Of a stretch of DNA of 7,108 bases, positions 1 through 6,414 are shown piece by piece. This stretch comes from an uncultured Clostridia bacterium. GTDB taxonomy: Bacteria; Bacillota; Clostridia; UMGS1883. The position numbers and the translations under genes are program-made. Numbering within the stretch: the stretch's first letter is position 1; each line of letters begins with the position of its first letter. Below the pieces are notes generated by a model, which saw only the letters and a program-made list of their open reading frames with translations, had not been told where the DNA came from and ran no database searches. Location of the stretch: positions 1 through 7,108 of the forward strand of contig CANQKL010000080.1 in NCBI GenBank assembly GCA_947624455.1, read 5' to 3'.

Positions 1-2
1 AA

Positions 3-13
3 CGGCGAAGCCG
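3..13. repeat. Short GC-rich hairpin CGGC-GAA-GCCG at the left edge
   Basis: A perfect 4-bp inverted repeat with a 3-base loop lies at the window edge. Read on the minus strand it follows AAAAT and is followed by TT before the sequence ends, so it might be the start of a terminator for the large minus-strand gene. The bases that would show a T-run are outside the window, so this stays a weak suggestion. Confidence 0.25.
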
Positions 14-31
14 ATTTTGTGGGGAAAAGGA

Positions 32-95
32 GTCGCAGCGAGGTAAGCCGTGTTTCGATTTTTTAAATCGAAACTTGCGATACCGAGCTTGCGAC
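32..95. repeat. Imperfect long inverted-repeat structure with a perfect 10-bp core
   Basis: The core is GTTTCGATTT (52-61), loop TTT (62-64), and AAATCGAAAC (65-74), a perfect 10-bp inverted repeat. Outside it GTCGCA (32-37) is matched by TGCGAC (90-95), and CTTGCGA occurs twice in direct orientation (74-80 and 89-95). The structure sits just downstream of the stop codon of the secreted hydrolase gene. It lacks a following T-run on the minus strand, so it is not a textbook intrinsic terminator; it may stabilise the 3' end of that transcript or be part of an interspersed genomic repeat. The inverted repeat is seen directly; any role is inference. Confidence 0.6.
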
Positions 96-97
96 GA

Positions 98-119
98 CGC
101 AGATCTGCGCCATTTTTTT
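98..119 (+). terminator. Weak candidate: 12-bp palindrome followed by a T7 run
   Basis: CGCAGATCTGCG (98-109) is a perfect palindrome, followed after CCA-type spacing by seven T residues (113-119) that run into the stop codon of the minus-strand gene. On the plus strand this resembles a short terminator for something transcribed from the left. The usable stem is only about four pairs around a GATC loop and the T-run starts three bases after it, so the call is weak. The palindrome itself is certain. Confidence 0.22.
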
Positions 120-3100
120 ACAGCCCCTCATAAACAAATATTTCGGCTACATTGCAGTAATCGTTATCGTTCTGATACCTGAGATAACGCCATTCTACTG
201 TATCAGTCAGGAAATCCTCAGAGGTAACTAACGTTTCTTCGCCGTAAGGCGGGATTGACTTTACCTTGATAAGCTCTTTCCAGGTCTGACCGTCATTAGA
301 CACAAGGAATGAGGTATTATTCATTCTAGCGGCCCAGTCTGTCCGGGGAATATAACCTATAGCCGCAATATTCTTTCGTTCGCCGAAATCTATCTGAGCC
401 CAGCCGCCCTGTACTCCGTCAAAATAAGTGTTCATGTTTCCGTCAAAAGCCCTGTCGGCTCTGGTATTCTGATCGTTGTTCCATGTGGCCGACCCGGTAA
501 TGCTCATGCCTGATGTATTAATACGCTTGAAACGCGACGGGGCGATCTTGATATAGCTCATCATTGGGCCGCCGTTGCCATCGCTGTCAAGGTTGAGGTT
601 AAGCGTGGCGTATCCGCCGGTCACCTGAGCCTGCGCCCTTATAACAAGAGGATTGGCGCTGTTGGCTGTGGGCAGTATCCCAGAAGCTACCACGGTATCG
701 TTGACCCTTAGGCTGGATTTACGGTTATTGCCCCATTCAAGCCATGGCGAAGGAGCATAGAAGCCCACTTCAAAATCGTATCTGCCGTCCTCCAGCTCAA
801 ACTTGTACGTTACGCCAGGGCCAACGTGATCAACCTGATCATGAGCATAACGGTAAGAGATCACTTTGCTAAGACCGTCAGAACTGTTATACTCATAGGG
901 CCAAGTTTCCTTACCGATAAGCTCAAGACCGGAAACATAGGTGCCGTTATTTTTGTGAGCCTCGTCATAGGCGATTCGTTCCTCCTCGGTATCCAGATCG
1001 GGGTCGGGATCGTCCAAAATTCCCCAATGGTATCCTGTCACAGGATCGGCGGCGAAGAACTGCTCGGTAGAAGAATTCCGCAGACCAAGCTTATCTCCGT
1101 CTGAAAGGGTGGCCGTATTCCTGTCGCCGCAATCCACAAAGTACGCCAGTCCAGCGTCAGCGGGCAGGAAATTTGTTATACGGAAATCGTCTACAACAAG
1201 GCCCGCTTCGCCTGTCACGCTAAGGTTAAGTCCAGCGTCGGCGGCAACGGCGGTGAGTACGGTTTCTCCACTTATATCCGCCTCCACGGAACCAAAGCTG
1301 ACCTTGCCAGCGCCCCTGGAACTAAAGCTGAGAGTATAGTAGCCAGGTCCGGCGGAAATATTCTGACTAAGGCTGCCGCCGTCAGAGAACACCGCCTCGT
1401 AAACGCCGCCGTTTTCCTGTACGGAAACATTTTTTGCGCTCCATCCGGTCAAATCGCCCGAGCCAAAGGAGTTATTGTAAATATAAGCGTCATTGTTTTC
1501 AGACTCGTTGAAGGCCACCCGGAAATCTGTATTTTCATATATTTCCATAGTGAGCCGCCCATCCTCTACCCTGTCGGTCACATCGACGCCGTTGGCGGTC
1601 ACGGTGAAGCGTCCGCCAATAAAGTTGTGCTTGATCTCAAGAGTAACAGTTTCGCCCGGAGCCGCGCTGGTCTTATCATATGTAACGCTGCCCATATCCG
1701 TAGACATTACGCTTATTTTATACCTCTCCCCAGCCTCGGAGGGCCCAAGCACAGCCGGATAGAAGCTAAAGCTGTCGATATTGGGGGCGTAATTCACAAG
1801 GGTCTGATAGTCGATGTTTTCCGGACGGTGTTCGCTCGTGCCGGGCTTGAGTACGCCGCACTGAACAATGCGCCAGTTGTCGTTAAAGAACTTAACGATA
1901 TTGTCGCCCGCCTCGAGATACACGGGAACAGCGACCGTTCGCCAGTTATCGTTGCTGTAAGTGTTCTTAAAGTAGACCCGAACAGGCTCGCTGGCGTTGA
2001 CGCTGTAGCTTGCGTAACGGTCAACGATCTGCGCGTTGTAATCATGAGCGCCGAAAAGCTCGTTATTTGAATAACACATTACCATCTTATAATCTCCAGC
2101 CTCGGGAACGTTAACGCTGAACTCAAGCTTGTCAGCGTCCGCCTGCTCCTCTGTCAACAGGGAGGCGGCCGGCATAAGCGTACTGTCATCCATCCAGAGG
2201 AAGGTCTTGTCGTGACCGGCTTCCAGCTTCGCCGAGTTTTCGCCAACGGGCAGAGCCACGCGCTTTACGGACTTGAGTCCTTTGCCGTCGTAGTCGGCGT
2301 AGATAAGCTGAGCCTTGACAGTACTCTCATAATTGACCGTACCGTCGCTGATATTGACGATATTAAACTTTTCGGGAGAGTAGCTCGCGTACAGCTCTTG
2401 ACCGCGCAGGCCAGCCACATAGGCGCCATTTGAAGCATAGATGTTATCGACCGCCTCGCCTCCGACTATATTTCCGTCCTCGGCCTCAACGACGGCAGCC
2501 GCGTCCGCGTCCGCCGCGTGAACTCGCAGATAATCAAGGGCCACGGCTCCGTTGGAGTCAATGTCGATTATATTTATTCCCTTCTGGAGGAACACAGCCG
2601 TGCTGGAAGAACCGAAGCCATCGCAGGCCGGAAGCTCCACATCTGTCAGGTAATTTGTAAGCGTCAAGGCTGTATTGTCAAGATAAATATTTGCCGAGGC
2701 ATCCGCGTCCGCCGCATAGCGGAGGGTAAGGTTATACATACCGTTGTCAGGCACGACTACGGTAAAGCGAACCCCGCCGCCGTTCTCAACGCCGACCCCG
2801 TCAAGACCGGTCACATAACCGGAAGCGCTGTAGCCCGGTTTATCGCTCTCGGTCGTCAGCGTGGTGGAATGGTTGTCAAGGAGGGTATTGAAGTCGCCAA
2901 GCTCCGCCTCATAAACGCTGTCGAACTCCGGCACCTGGCCGCCAACATAAGTAAGGCTCAAGCAGTCTATGTCCGCCCCGCCGTCGCCTGTTCCGCGCAG
3001 GTTTATGAAATGTTCGCCCGAATTCAGCTCAATGTAGTCTGTATACATCCCCGCCATATGCCAGCGGAGAGTGTTTTCAAGAGCAAGCTCCTCGCTTTCA

Positions 3101-4707
3101 CCGTCAATGGTCCTGGTCTGTATAACGGTCACCGGATCATTTTTCGAGGGTTCGGCGGTATTGAGTCCGCTTCCGTTGCCGTATACCATGTCCGCCTTGT
3201 AGAAGCCGGTATAGGGAACCTCAACAGTAAAGCTCACGCCATCGTCGCTGTCTTTGATGCCGCTGACCCTCGCCCCGCCGGAATAGGCGTAGGTCCAAGG
3301 GTCGCTGGTGGAATAAGCTCCGCCCATAAGCTCGGCCTTTTCCGCCTCCCATGTCTTTCTCCAGAGACCGCGGTACACCGTACCGATATTGTCTGTTTCG
3401 GTAGCCGCCGTAACGGTTATATTATATGCCGCCGAAGCCTCCATGCCGTCCAGCTCCACTGTCACCTTTCCGTCCTTAACGCCATAGGTGCCGGTGCGAA
3501 TGACCGTCGGCTCCTCAGCCACGCCATGGAAGGCTGTCCAGTAGGTGGCCTCGACCTTGATATCCACCGCTTCCGCGCCCTTGAAGGCCTCGGTGTCGGC
3601 AATGTTGTCGAGAACGATATCCGCCGCGCCGTCCACGCCGCCAAAAATGACATTCGCCGATTTTTTATTGTCGTCTATCGACGCCAGACCATAAAGCTGG
3701 TCGCGGGCGGTCGAGGTGGTAAGGCTTAGCGTTTCGCCGCTCATATCGCCGTACCATTTATACAGCCACCAGGCTCCGTTGGGTTCGTTGTTGTCAGCTG
3801 CGATATCATCCAAATTTCCGGCATTATGCCAATATGGCAGACAGCCGCTAACCTTGTTTTCTTCAAAAAGAGCTATCCAGTTGACCAGCTTGCCGGGGAC
3901 AGAGCAATGATCCTGCGGCGCGTACTCGTTGATTATGATTTCACGGGGTTCCATGCCCAATTCTTTTTCGATAGAGCGGTAATGGCTCAGATGTCCCGGA
4001 AAATCATTTAGGCAGTTGTTTTGAAGCTCATGCCACGTGATACAGTCAGGCTCACAGTCGTTAGCAGCGCAGAATCTCAGCCACTTATCCATAGCGTTAT
4101 ACTGATATGTGGCAAAGCTAATACCGCCGATCAGCGACTTGGGATCCAGCTCCTTGATAAGAGCGTAGGCTCTTTTCCAATACTCGTTTAAACGGTCTTG
4201 GACGGCGGAATCATTGTTTACGTTCTGGAACCATATGCCGTCAGGCTCGTTATATGGCACATAAACAAACTTTCCGTCGAAATCAGGACGGCTCTCCCGC
4301 AAGGCAACGATTTTGGGCACCATTTCCCTTATCCTATCCAGATAGTCGTCAATAGTGGTATATTCATAGCTCCACAGAGCGAAAATATCCTGAAGATATA
4401 TCTGCACCTGCTCGCCGCCAGCCTCAATAAAGGTCTCGGCCACGTCAAGCACGTCGCCGGTGGGATGCTGAAGGCCGTCAGGAGCCTTCTGCACGGCTGT
4501 CCCCGGTTTAAGCGGCGTCAAGGTGTTGGCATTGGGGGTTCCGTGGCTGCCAAGACCATAGAGAAAACCGCCGCTGCCGTGGCGCATGGCTCCAGTCTTG
4601 GCCGTCATATCTACGGTCAGGGTGGGAACCGCCGCGCCCACTGTTATCGCGGGCGTCAGGGTAAGCGCCAAAGCCGCGACCAGTATAAGCGACATAAATT
4701 TTTTCAT
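118..4707 (-). CDS. Secreted multimodular glycoside hydrolase (clan GH-A, possibly GH39-like) with several carbohydrate-binding modules and C-terminal F5/8 type C domain
   Basis: A 1529-residue extracellular enzyme. Residues 1-25 or 1-26 are a signal peptide (MKK, hydrophobic core, then VGAA). Residues 30-330 look like a clan GH-A barrel: YNEPD places candidate acid/base Glu154, and IINEY places candidate nucleophile Glu261, 107 residues later. A beta-sandwich follows (about 330-435). Then come CBM35/CBM6-like modules at about 453-588, 598-730 and 738-955, each opening with an EAE-type motif; the third is split by an inserted domain (about 770-857). Next are an InlB-repeat-like domain (996-1067, GSVTYDKTSAAPGETV), a CBM4/9-like domain (1075-1180), a malectin-like region starting VDCGD (1188-1390), and an F5/8C/CBM32 domain (1395-1529) with its usual AFDG, Arg-rich and CNVAEI motifs. 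No LPXTG, SLH or dockerin is present, so it is probably released. The ATG is supported by GGGAGGA seven bases upstream. It is transcribed divergently from the GH29 gene. The retaining GH-A mechanism is family knowledge; GH39 and the substrate are inference. Confidence 0.88.
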   Translation of the reverse strand: MKKFMSLILVAALALTLTPAITVGAAVPTLTVDMTAKTGAMRHGSGGFLYGLGSHGTPNANTLTPLKPGTAVQKAPDGLQHPTGDVLDVAETFIEAGGEQVQIYLQDIFALWSYEYTTIDDYLDRIREMVPKIVALRESRPDFDGKFVYVPYNEPDGIWFQNVNNDSAVQDRLNEYWKRAYALIKELDPKSLIGGISFATYQYNAMDKWLRFCAANDCEPDCITWHELQNNCLNDFPGHLSHYRSIEKELGMEPREIIINEYAPQDHCSVPGKLVNWIALFEENKVSGCLPYWHNAGNLDDIAADNNEPNGAWWLYKWYGDMSGETLSLTTSTARDQLYGLASIDDNKKSANVIFGGVDGAADIVLDNIADTEAFKGAEAVDIKVEATYWTAFHGVAEEPTVIRTGTYGVKDGKVTVELDGMEASAAYNITVTAATETDNIGTVYRGLWRKTWEAEKAELMGGAYSTSDPWTYAYSGGARVSGIKDSDDGVSFTVEVPYTGFYKADMVYGNGSGLNTAEPSKNDPVTVIQTRTIDGESEELALENTLRWHMAGMYTDYIELNSGEHFINLRGTGDGGADIDCLSLTYVGGQVPEFDSVYEAELGDFNTLLDNHSTTLTTESDKPGYSASGYVTGLDGVGVENGGGVRFTVVVPDNGMYNLTLRYAADADASANIYLDNTALTLTNYLTDVELPACDGFGSSSTAVFLQKGINIIDIDSNGAVALDYLRVHAADADAAAVVEAEDGNIVGGEAVDNIYASNGAYVAGLRGQELYASYSPEKFNIVNISDGTVNYESTVKAQLIYADYDGKGLKSVKRVALPVGENSAKLEAGHDKTFLWMDDSTLMPAASLLTEEQADADKLEFSVNVPEAGDYKMVMCYSNNELFGAHDYNAQIVDRYASYSVNASEPVRVYFKNTYSNDNWRTVAVPVYLEAGDNIVKFFNDNWRIVQCGVLKPGTSEHRPENIDYQTLVNYAPNIDSFSFYPAVLGPSEAGERYKISVMSTDMGSVTYDKTSAAPGETVTLEIKHNFIGGRFTVTANGVDVTDRVEDGRLTMEIYENTDFRVAFNESENNDAYIYNNSFGSGDLTGWSAKNVSVQENGGVYEAVFSDGGSLSQNISAGPGYYTLSFSSRGAGKVSFGSVEADISGETVLTAVAADAGLNLSVTGEAGLVVDDFRITNFLPADAGLAYFVDCGDRNTATLSDGDKLGLRNSSTEQFFAADPVTGYHWGILDDPDPDLDTEEERIAYDEAHKNNGTYVSGLELIGKETWPYEYNSSDGLSKVISYRYAHDQVDHVGPGVTYKFELEDGRYDFEVGFYAPSPWLEWGNNRKSSLRVNDTVVASGILPTANSANPLVIRAQAQVTGGYATLNLNLDSDGNGGPMMSYIKIAPSRFKRINTSGMSITGSATWNNDQNTRADRAFDGNMNTYFDGVQGGWAQIDFGERKNIAAIGYIPRTDWAARMNNTSFLVSNDGQTWKELIKVKSIPPYGEETLVTSEDFLTDTVEWRYLRYQNDNDYCNVAEIFVYEGL

Positions 4708-4714
4708 ATATTTT

Positions 4715-4721
4715 TCCTCCC
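4715..4721 (-). promoter_or_regulatory. Ribosome binding site of the secreted hydrolase
   Basis: Read on the minus strand the site is GGGAGGA, seven bases before the ATG at 4705-4707. It fixes that ATG as the start, which also gives a complete signal peptide. Confidence 0.85.
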
Positions 4722-4741
4722 GTTTAATGTTATTTGTATAA

Positions 4742-4770
4742 ATTATATCACTGACGGCGCCGTTTTTCCA
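4742..4770 (-). promoter_or_regulatory. Sigma-A-type promoter of the secreted hydrolase with extended -10
   Basis: On the minus strand a perfect TATAAT (4742-4747) is preceded by TGA, giving the extended form TGNTATAAT. Exactly 17 bases upstream is TGGAAA (4765-4770), matching four of six positions of TTGACA. The expected transcription start near 4735 leaves a leader of about 28 bases. A weak -35 with an extended -10 fits an activator-assisted promoter, which is inference. Confidence 0.7.
4754..4763. repeat. 10-bp perfect palindrome in the promoter spacer
   Basis: ACGGCGCCGT is a perfect palindrome in an otherwise AT-rich stretch. It lies wholly between the -35 and -10 of the hydrolase promoter, a place where a bound protein would block RNA polymerase. 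The palindrome is seen directly; an operator role is inference. Confidence 0.4.
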
Positions 4771-4777
4771 TGGCGTA

Positions 4778-4799
4778 ATGTGATAAATATATGTGCTAA
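4778..4799 (+). promoter_or_regulatory. Candidate regulator site: direct repeat ATGTGATAA / ATGTGCTAA
   Basis: Two nine-base copies differing at one position start at 4778 and 4791, a 13-base step. They begin eight bases upstream of the hydrolase -35 element, centred about 53 bases before its predicted start, a usual place for an AraC-type activator. A related inverted copy (CTGTGACAA on the minus strand, 4816-4824, seven of nine matches) lies further toward the fucosidase promoter. The repeats are visible; binding by the AraC-type protein at 6415-7108 is inference. Confidence 0.35.
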
Positions 4800-4839
4800 T
4801 GCGACTTTTTTATTTTTGTCACAGACTTTGGCTCATAAG

Positions 4840-4853
4840 AAAAAAAATTTTTT
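4840..4853 (+). promoter_or_regulatory. A8T6 tract, likely UP-like element of the fucosidase promoter
   Basis: Eight A residues followed by six T residues end three bases before the -35 of the plus-strand promoter. Such tracts bend DNA and, at this position, can contact the RNA polymerase alpha subunit and raise promoter strength. The tract is seen; the effect is inferred from its position. Confidence 0.45.
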
Positions 4854-4856
4854 GTA

Positions 4857-4885
4857 TTTACAATCGCGCAGTTTTATTGTATAAT
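4857..4885 (+). promoter_or_regulatory. Sigma-A-type promoter of the GH29 fucosidase
   Basis: TTTACA (4857-4862, five of six matches to TTGACA), a 17-base spacer, and a perfect TATAAT (4880-4885) form a near-consensus promoter. The expected start is near 4889-4892, so the leader would be only about 15-18 bases and the ribosome binding site would lie at the very 5' end of the mRNA. A short inverted repeat TTGTA-TT-TACAA (4852-4863) overlaps the -35 and could be an operator. Confidence 0.8.
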
Positions 4886-4891
4886 AGCAAC

Positions 4892-4899
4892 AAAGGAGG
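4892..4899 (+). promoter_or_regulatory. Ribosome binding site of the GH29 fucosidase
   Basis: AAAGGAGG is a near-perfect Shine-Dalgarno sequence, seven bases before the ATG at 4907. It decides the start: an upstream in-frame ATG at 4793 would put this site and the promoter inside the coding region. An earlier out-of-frame ATG at 4902 is immediately followed by TAA and lies only two bases after the site. Confidence 0.9.
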
Positions 4900-4906
4900 C
4901 AATGTA

Positions 4907-6373
4907 ATGGAAAAATATCTGAAGAAAATAGAATCGGTCATTAAGGCCGGCAAATACAAAGACAACTGGGAATCGCTCCAACAGTACCGAGTTCCCGCCT
5001 GGTACGAAAAAGTAAAGTTTGGAATTTTTATCCACTGGGGAGTTTACAGCGTGCCGGCCTTTGGCAGCGAATGGTATTCACGCAATATGTACATACAAGG
5101 CTCTCCCGAATTCGAGCATCACATCAAGACCTATGGCCCACACAAGGACTTTGGCTACAAGGACTTCATCCCTATGTTCCGCGCGGAAAAATTCGATCCG
5201 GCTCAGTGGGCGGAGCTGTTCAAACGGGCTGGGGCGCAATATGTAATGCCAGTCGCAGAACACCATGACGGCTTTCAGATGTACGACAGCGAGCTTTCAG
5301 ACTGGTGCGCCGCGAAAATGGGGCCTCGTCGGGACGTGTTGGGGGAGCTTTCAGCCGAATGTAATAAGCGCGGCCTTATCAACTGCGCCTCGTCACACCG
5401 GGTCGAACACTGGTTTTTTATGAGCCACGGCAAGGAGTTTGACTCCGACATAAAGGAGCCGCTGAAACGCGGGGACTTCTACTGGCCCTCCATGGCGGAA
5501 GGGGATCACCACGACCTGTTTTCTCAACCGGCGCCCACGGACGAGTATCTCAGCGATTGGCTGTGCCGCTGCTGCGAGATAGTTGACAAATATCGGCCAA
5601 AAATCATATATTTCGACTGGTGGATACAGCATAGCGCCGTAAAGCCATATCTGAAAAAATTTGCCGCCTACTACTATAATCGCGCCGAGGAGTGGGGCGA
5701 AGAAGTCGTAATAAATTATAAGCACGACGCCTTTGAATTCGGTACGGCCGTAGTAGACATAGAACGCGGACAATTTGCCGAAGTAAAGCCGTACGTTTGG
5801 CAGACCGACACATCTGTTGCAACAAATTCCTGGTGCTACACGGAACATAACCAATACAAGACCTCGACCCAGATAATTCGGGATATGGCGGATATAGTTA
5901 GCAAGAACGGTCGGATGCTCCTGAACATAGGCCCCCGAGCCGACGGAACTATCCCGGACGAGGACAGGAATATTCTGTTTGAGATCGGCGAATGGCTCAA
6001 AGTGAATGGGGAGGCAATTTACGGGGCAAAGCTTTGGCGCAAATCAGGAGAAGGCCCAACAAAAACCACCGAGGGCCAGTTTACCGACGGGACCGCCAAG
6101 CCCTACACCGCCGAGGACATACGCTTTACGGTGAACGGCGGGGCGATCTACGCGATCTGCCTCAATATGCAGGGCCAAAACAGCGTGACCATAAGATCCC
6201 TCGCCGATGCCGACGCGTCAAGTAAGCCCAACTTCCACGGGATAATCAATTCTGTGAGCGTTTTGGGCCACGATCCGTCTCCCGAGTGGACGAGGGACGG
6301 CAAAGGACTAAAGATCGTCACTAAGCCCGTAAAGACCGATAAGCCCGTGGTATTCAAAATAGAGACTGATTAA
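4907..6373 (+). CDS. Alpha-L-fucosidase, glycoside hydrolase family 29, cytoplasmic
   Basis: A 488-residue enzyme expected to release L-fucose from the non-reducing ends of glycans by a retaining mechanism. GH29 features are clear: FGIFIHWGVYS (His43, Trp44) and SEWY (55-57) near the N-terminus, AEHHDGF with His119-His120-Asp121, SSHRVEHWFF, YFDWW with candidate nucleophile Asp237, DIERG with candidate acid/base Glu286, WQTDTS, and MLLNIGPRADG (337-347). The C-terminal 100 residues look like the usual beta-sandwich. The length is normal for the family. No signal peptide or membrane segment is seen, so it should act inside the cell on imported oligosaccharides. It has its own promoter and is divergent from the secreted hydrolase and convergent with the AraC-type gene, with 41 bases between stop codons and no clear terminator in that gap. 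GH29 is certain; linkage preference is not, and a few family members act on related sugars. Confidence 0.95.
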   Translation: MEKYLKKIESVIKAGKYKDNWESLQQYRVPAWYEKVKFGIFIHWGVYSVPAFGSEWYSRNMYIQGSPEFEHHIKTYGPHKDFGYKDFIPMFRAEKFDPAQWAELFKRAGAQYVMPVAEHHDGFQMYDSELSDWCAAKMGPRRDVLGELSAECNKRGLINCASSHRVEHWFFMSHGKEFDSDIKEPLKRGDFYWPSMAEGDHHDLFSQPAPTDEYLSDWLCRCCEIVDKYRPKIIYFDWWIQHSAVKPYLKKFAAYYYNRAEEWGEEVVINYKHDAFEFGTAVVDIERGQFAEVKPYVWQTDTSVATNSWCYTEHNQYKTSTQIIRDMADIVSKNGRMLLNIGPRADGTIPDEDRNILFEIGEWLKVNGEAIYGAKLWRKSGEGPTKTTEGQFTDGTAKPYTAEDIRFTVNGGAIYAICLNMQGQNSVTIRSLADADASSKPNFHGIINSVSVLGHDPSPEWTRDGKGLKIVTKPVKTDKPVVFKIETD

Positions 6374-6414
6374 AAGCTCCTTAAACGGACTAATACATAA
6401 ACAGCGAAGCGTGG

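Noticed and set aside
3..182. Plus-strand open frame crossing the left edge and the end of the hydrolase gene
   Set aside because: It has no visible start, runs through the inverted-repeat block and then antisense to the CBM32 domain; the translation (very basic, then unrelated) looks spurious.
2504..2715. 14-bp repeat TCCGCGTCCGCCGC at 2504-2517 and 2702-2715
   Set aside because: Both copies encode Ala-Asp-Ala-Asp stretches in or next to binding modules; this is low-complexity coding sequence rather than a separate repeat element.
2518..3729. 403-codon plus-strand open frame opposite the secreted hydrolase
   Set aside because: It lies entirely antisense to a gene with a signal peptide and recognisable domains, has no recognisable motif or good ribosome binding site, and is best explained by codon bias on the opposite strand.
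4198..4884. 228-codon plus-strand open frame running into the divergent promoter region
   Set aside because: It is antisense to the catalytic domain, crosses both promoters and has no recognisable domain.
4793..4906. 38-residue N-terminal extension of the fucosidase
   Set aside because: It would contain the promoter and the Shine-Dalgarno site, and its own ATG lacks a ribosome binding site; the ATG at 4907 is far better supported.
5393..5854. 153-codon minus-strand open frame opposite the fucosidase
   Set aside because: Antisense to conserved GH29 catalytic motifs, including the nucleophile region; no independent support.
6374..6414. Possible terminator between the convergent fucosidase and AraC-type genes
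   Set aside because: Only very short imperfect pairings can be drawn in the 41 bases and none is followed by a T-run on either strand, so no terminator was annotated.
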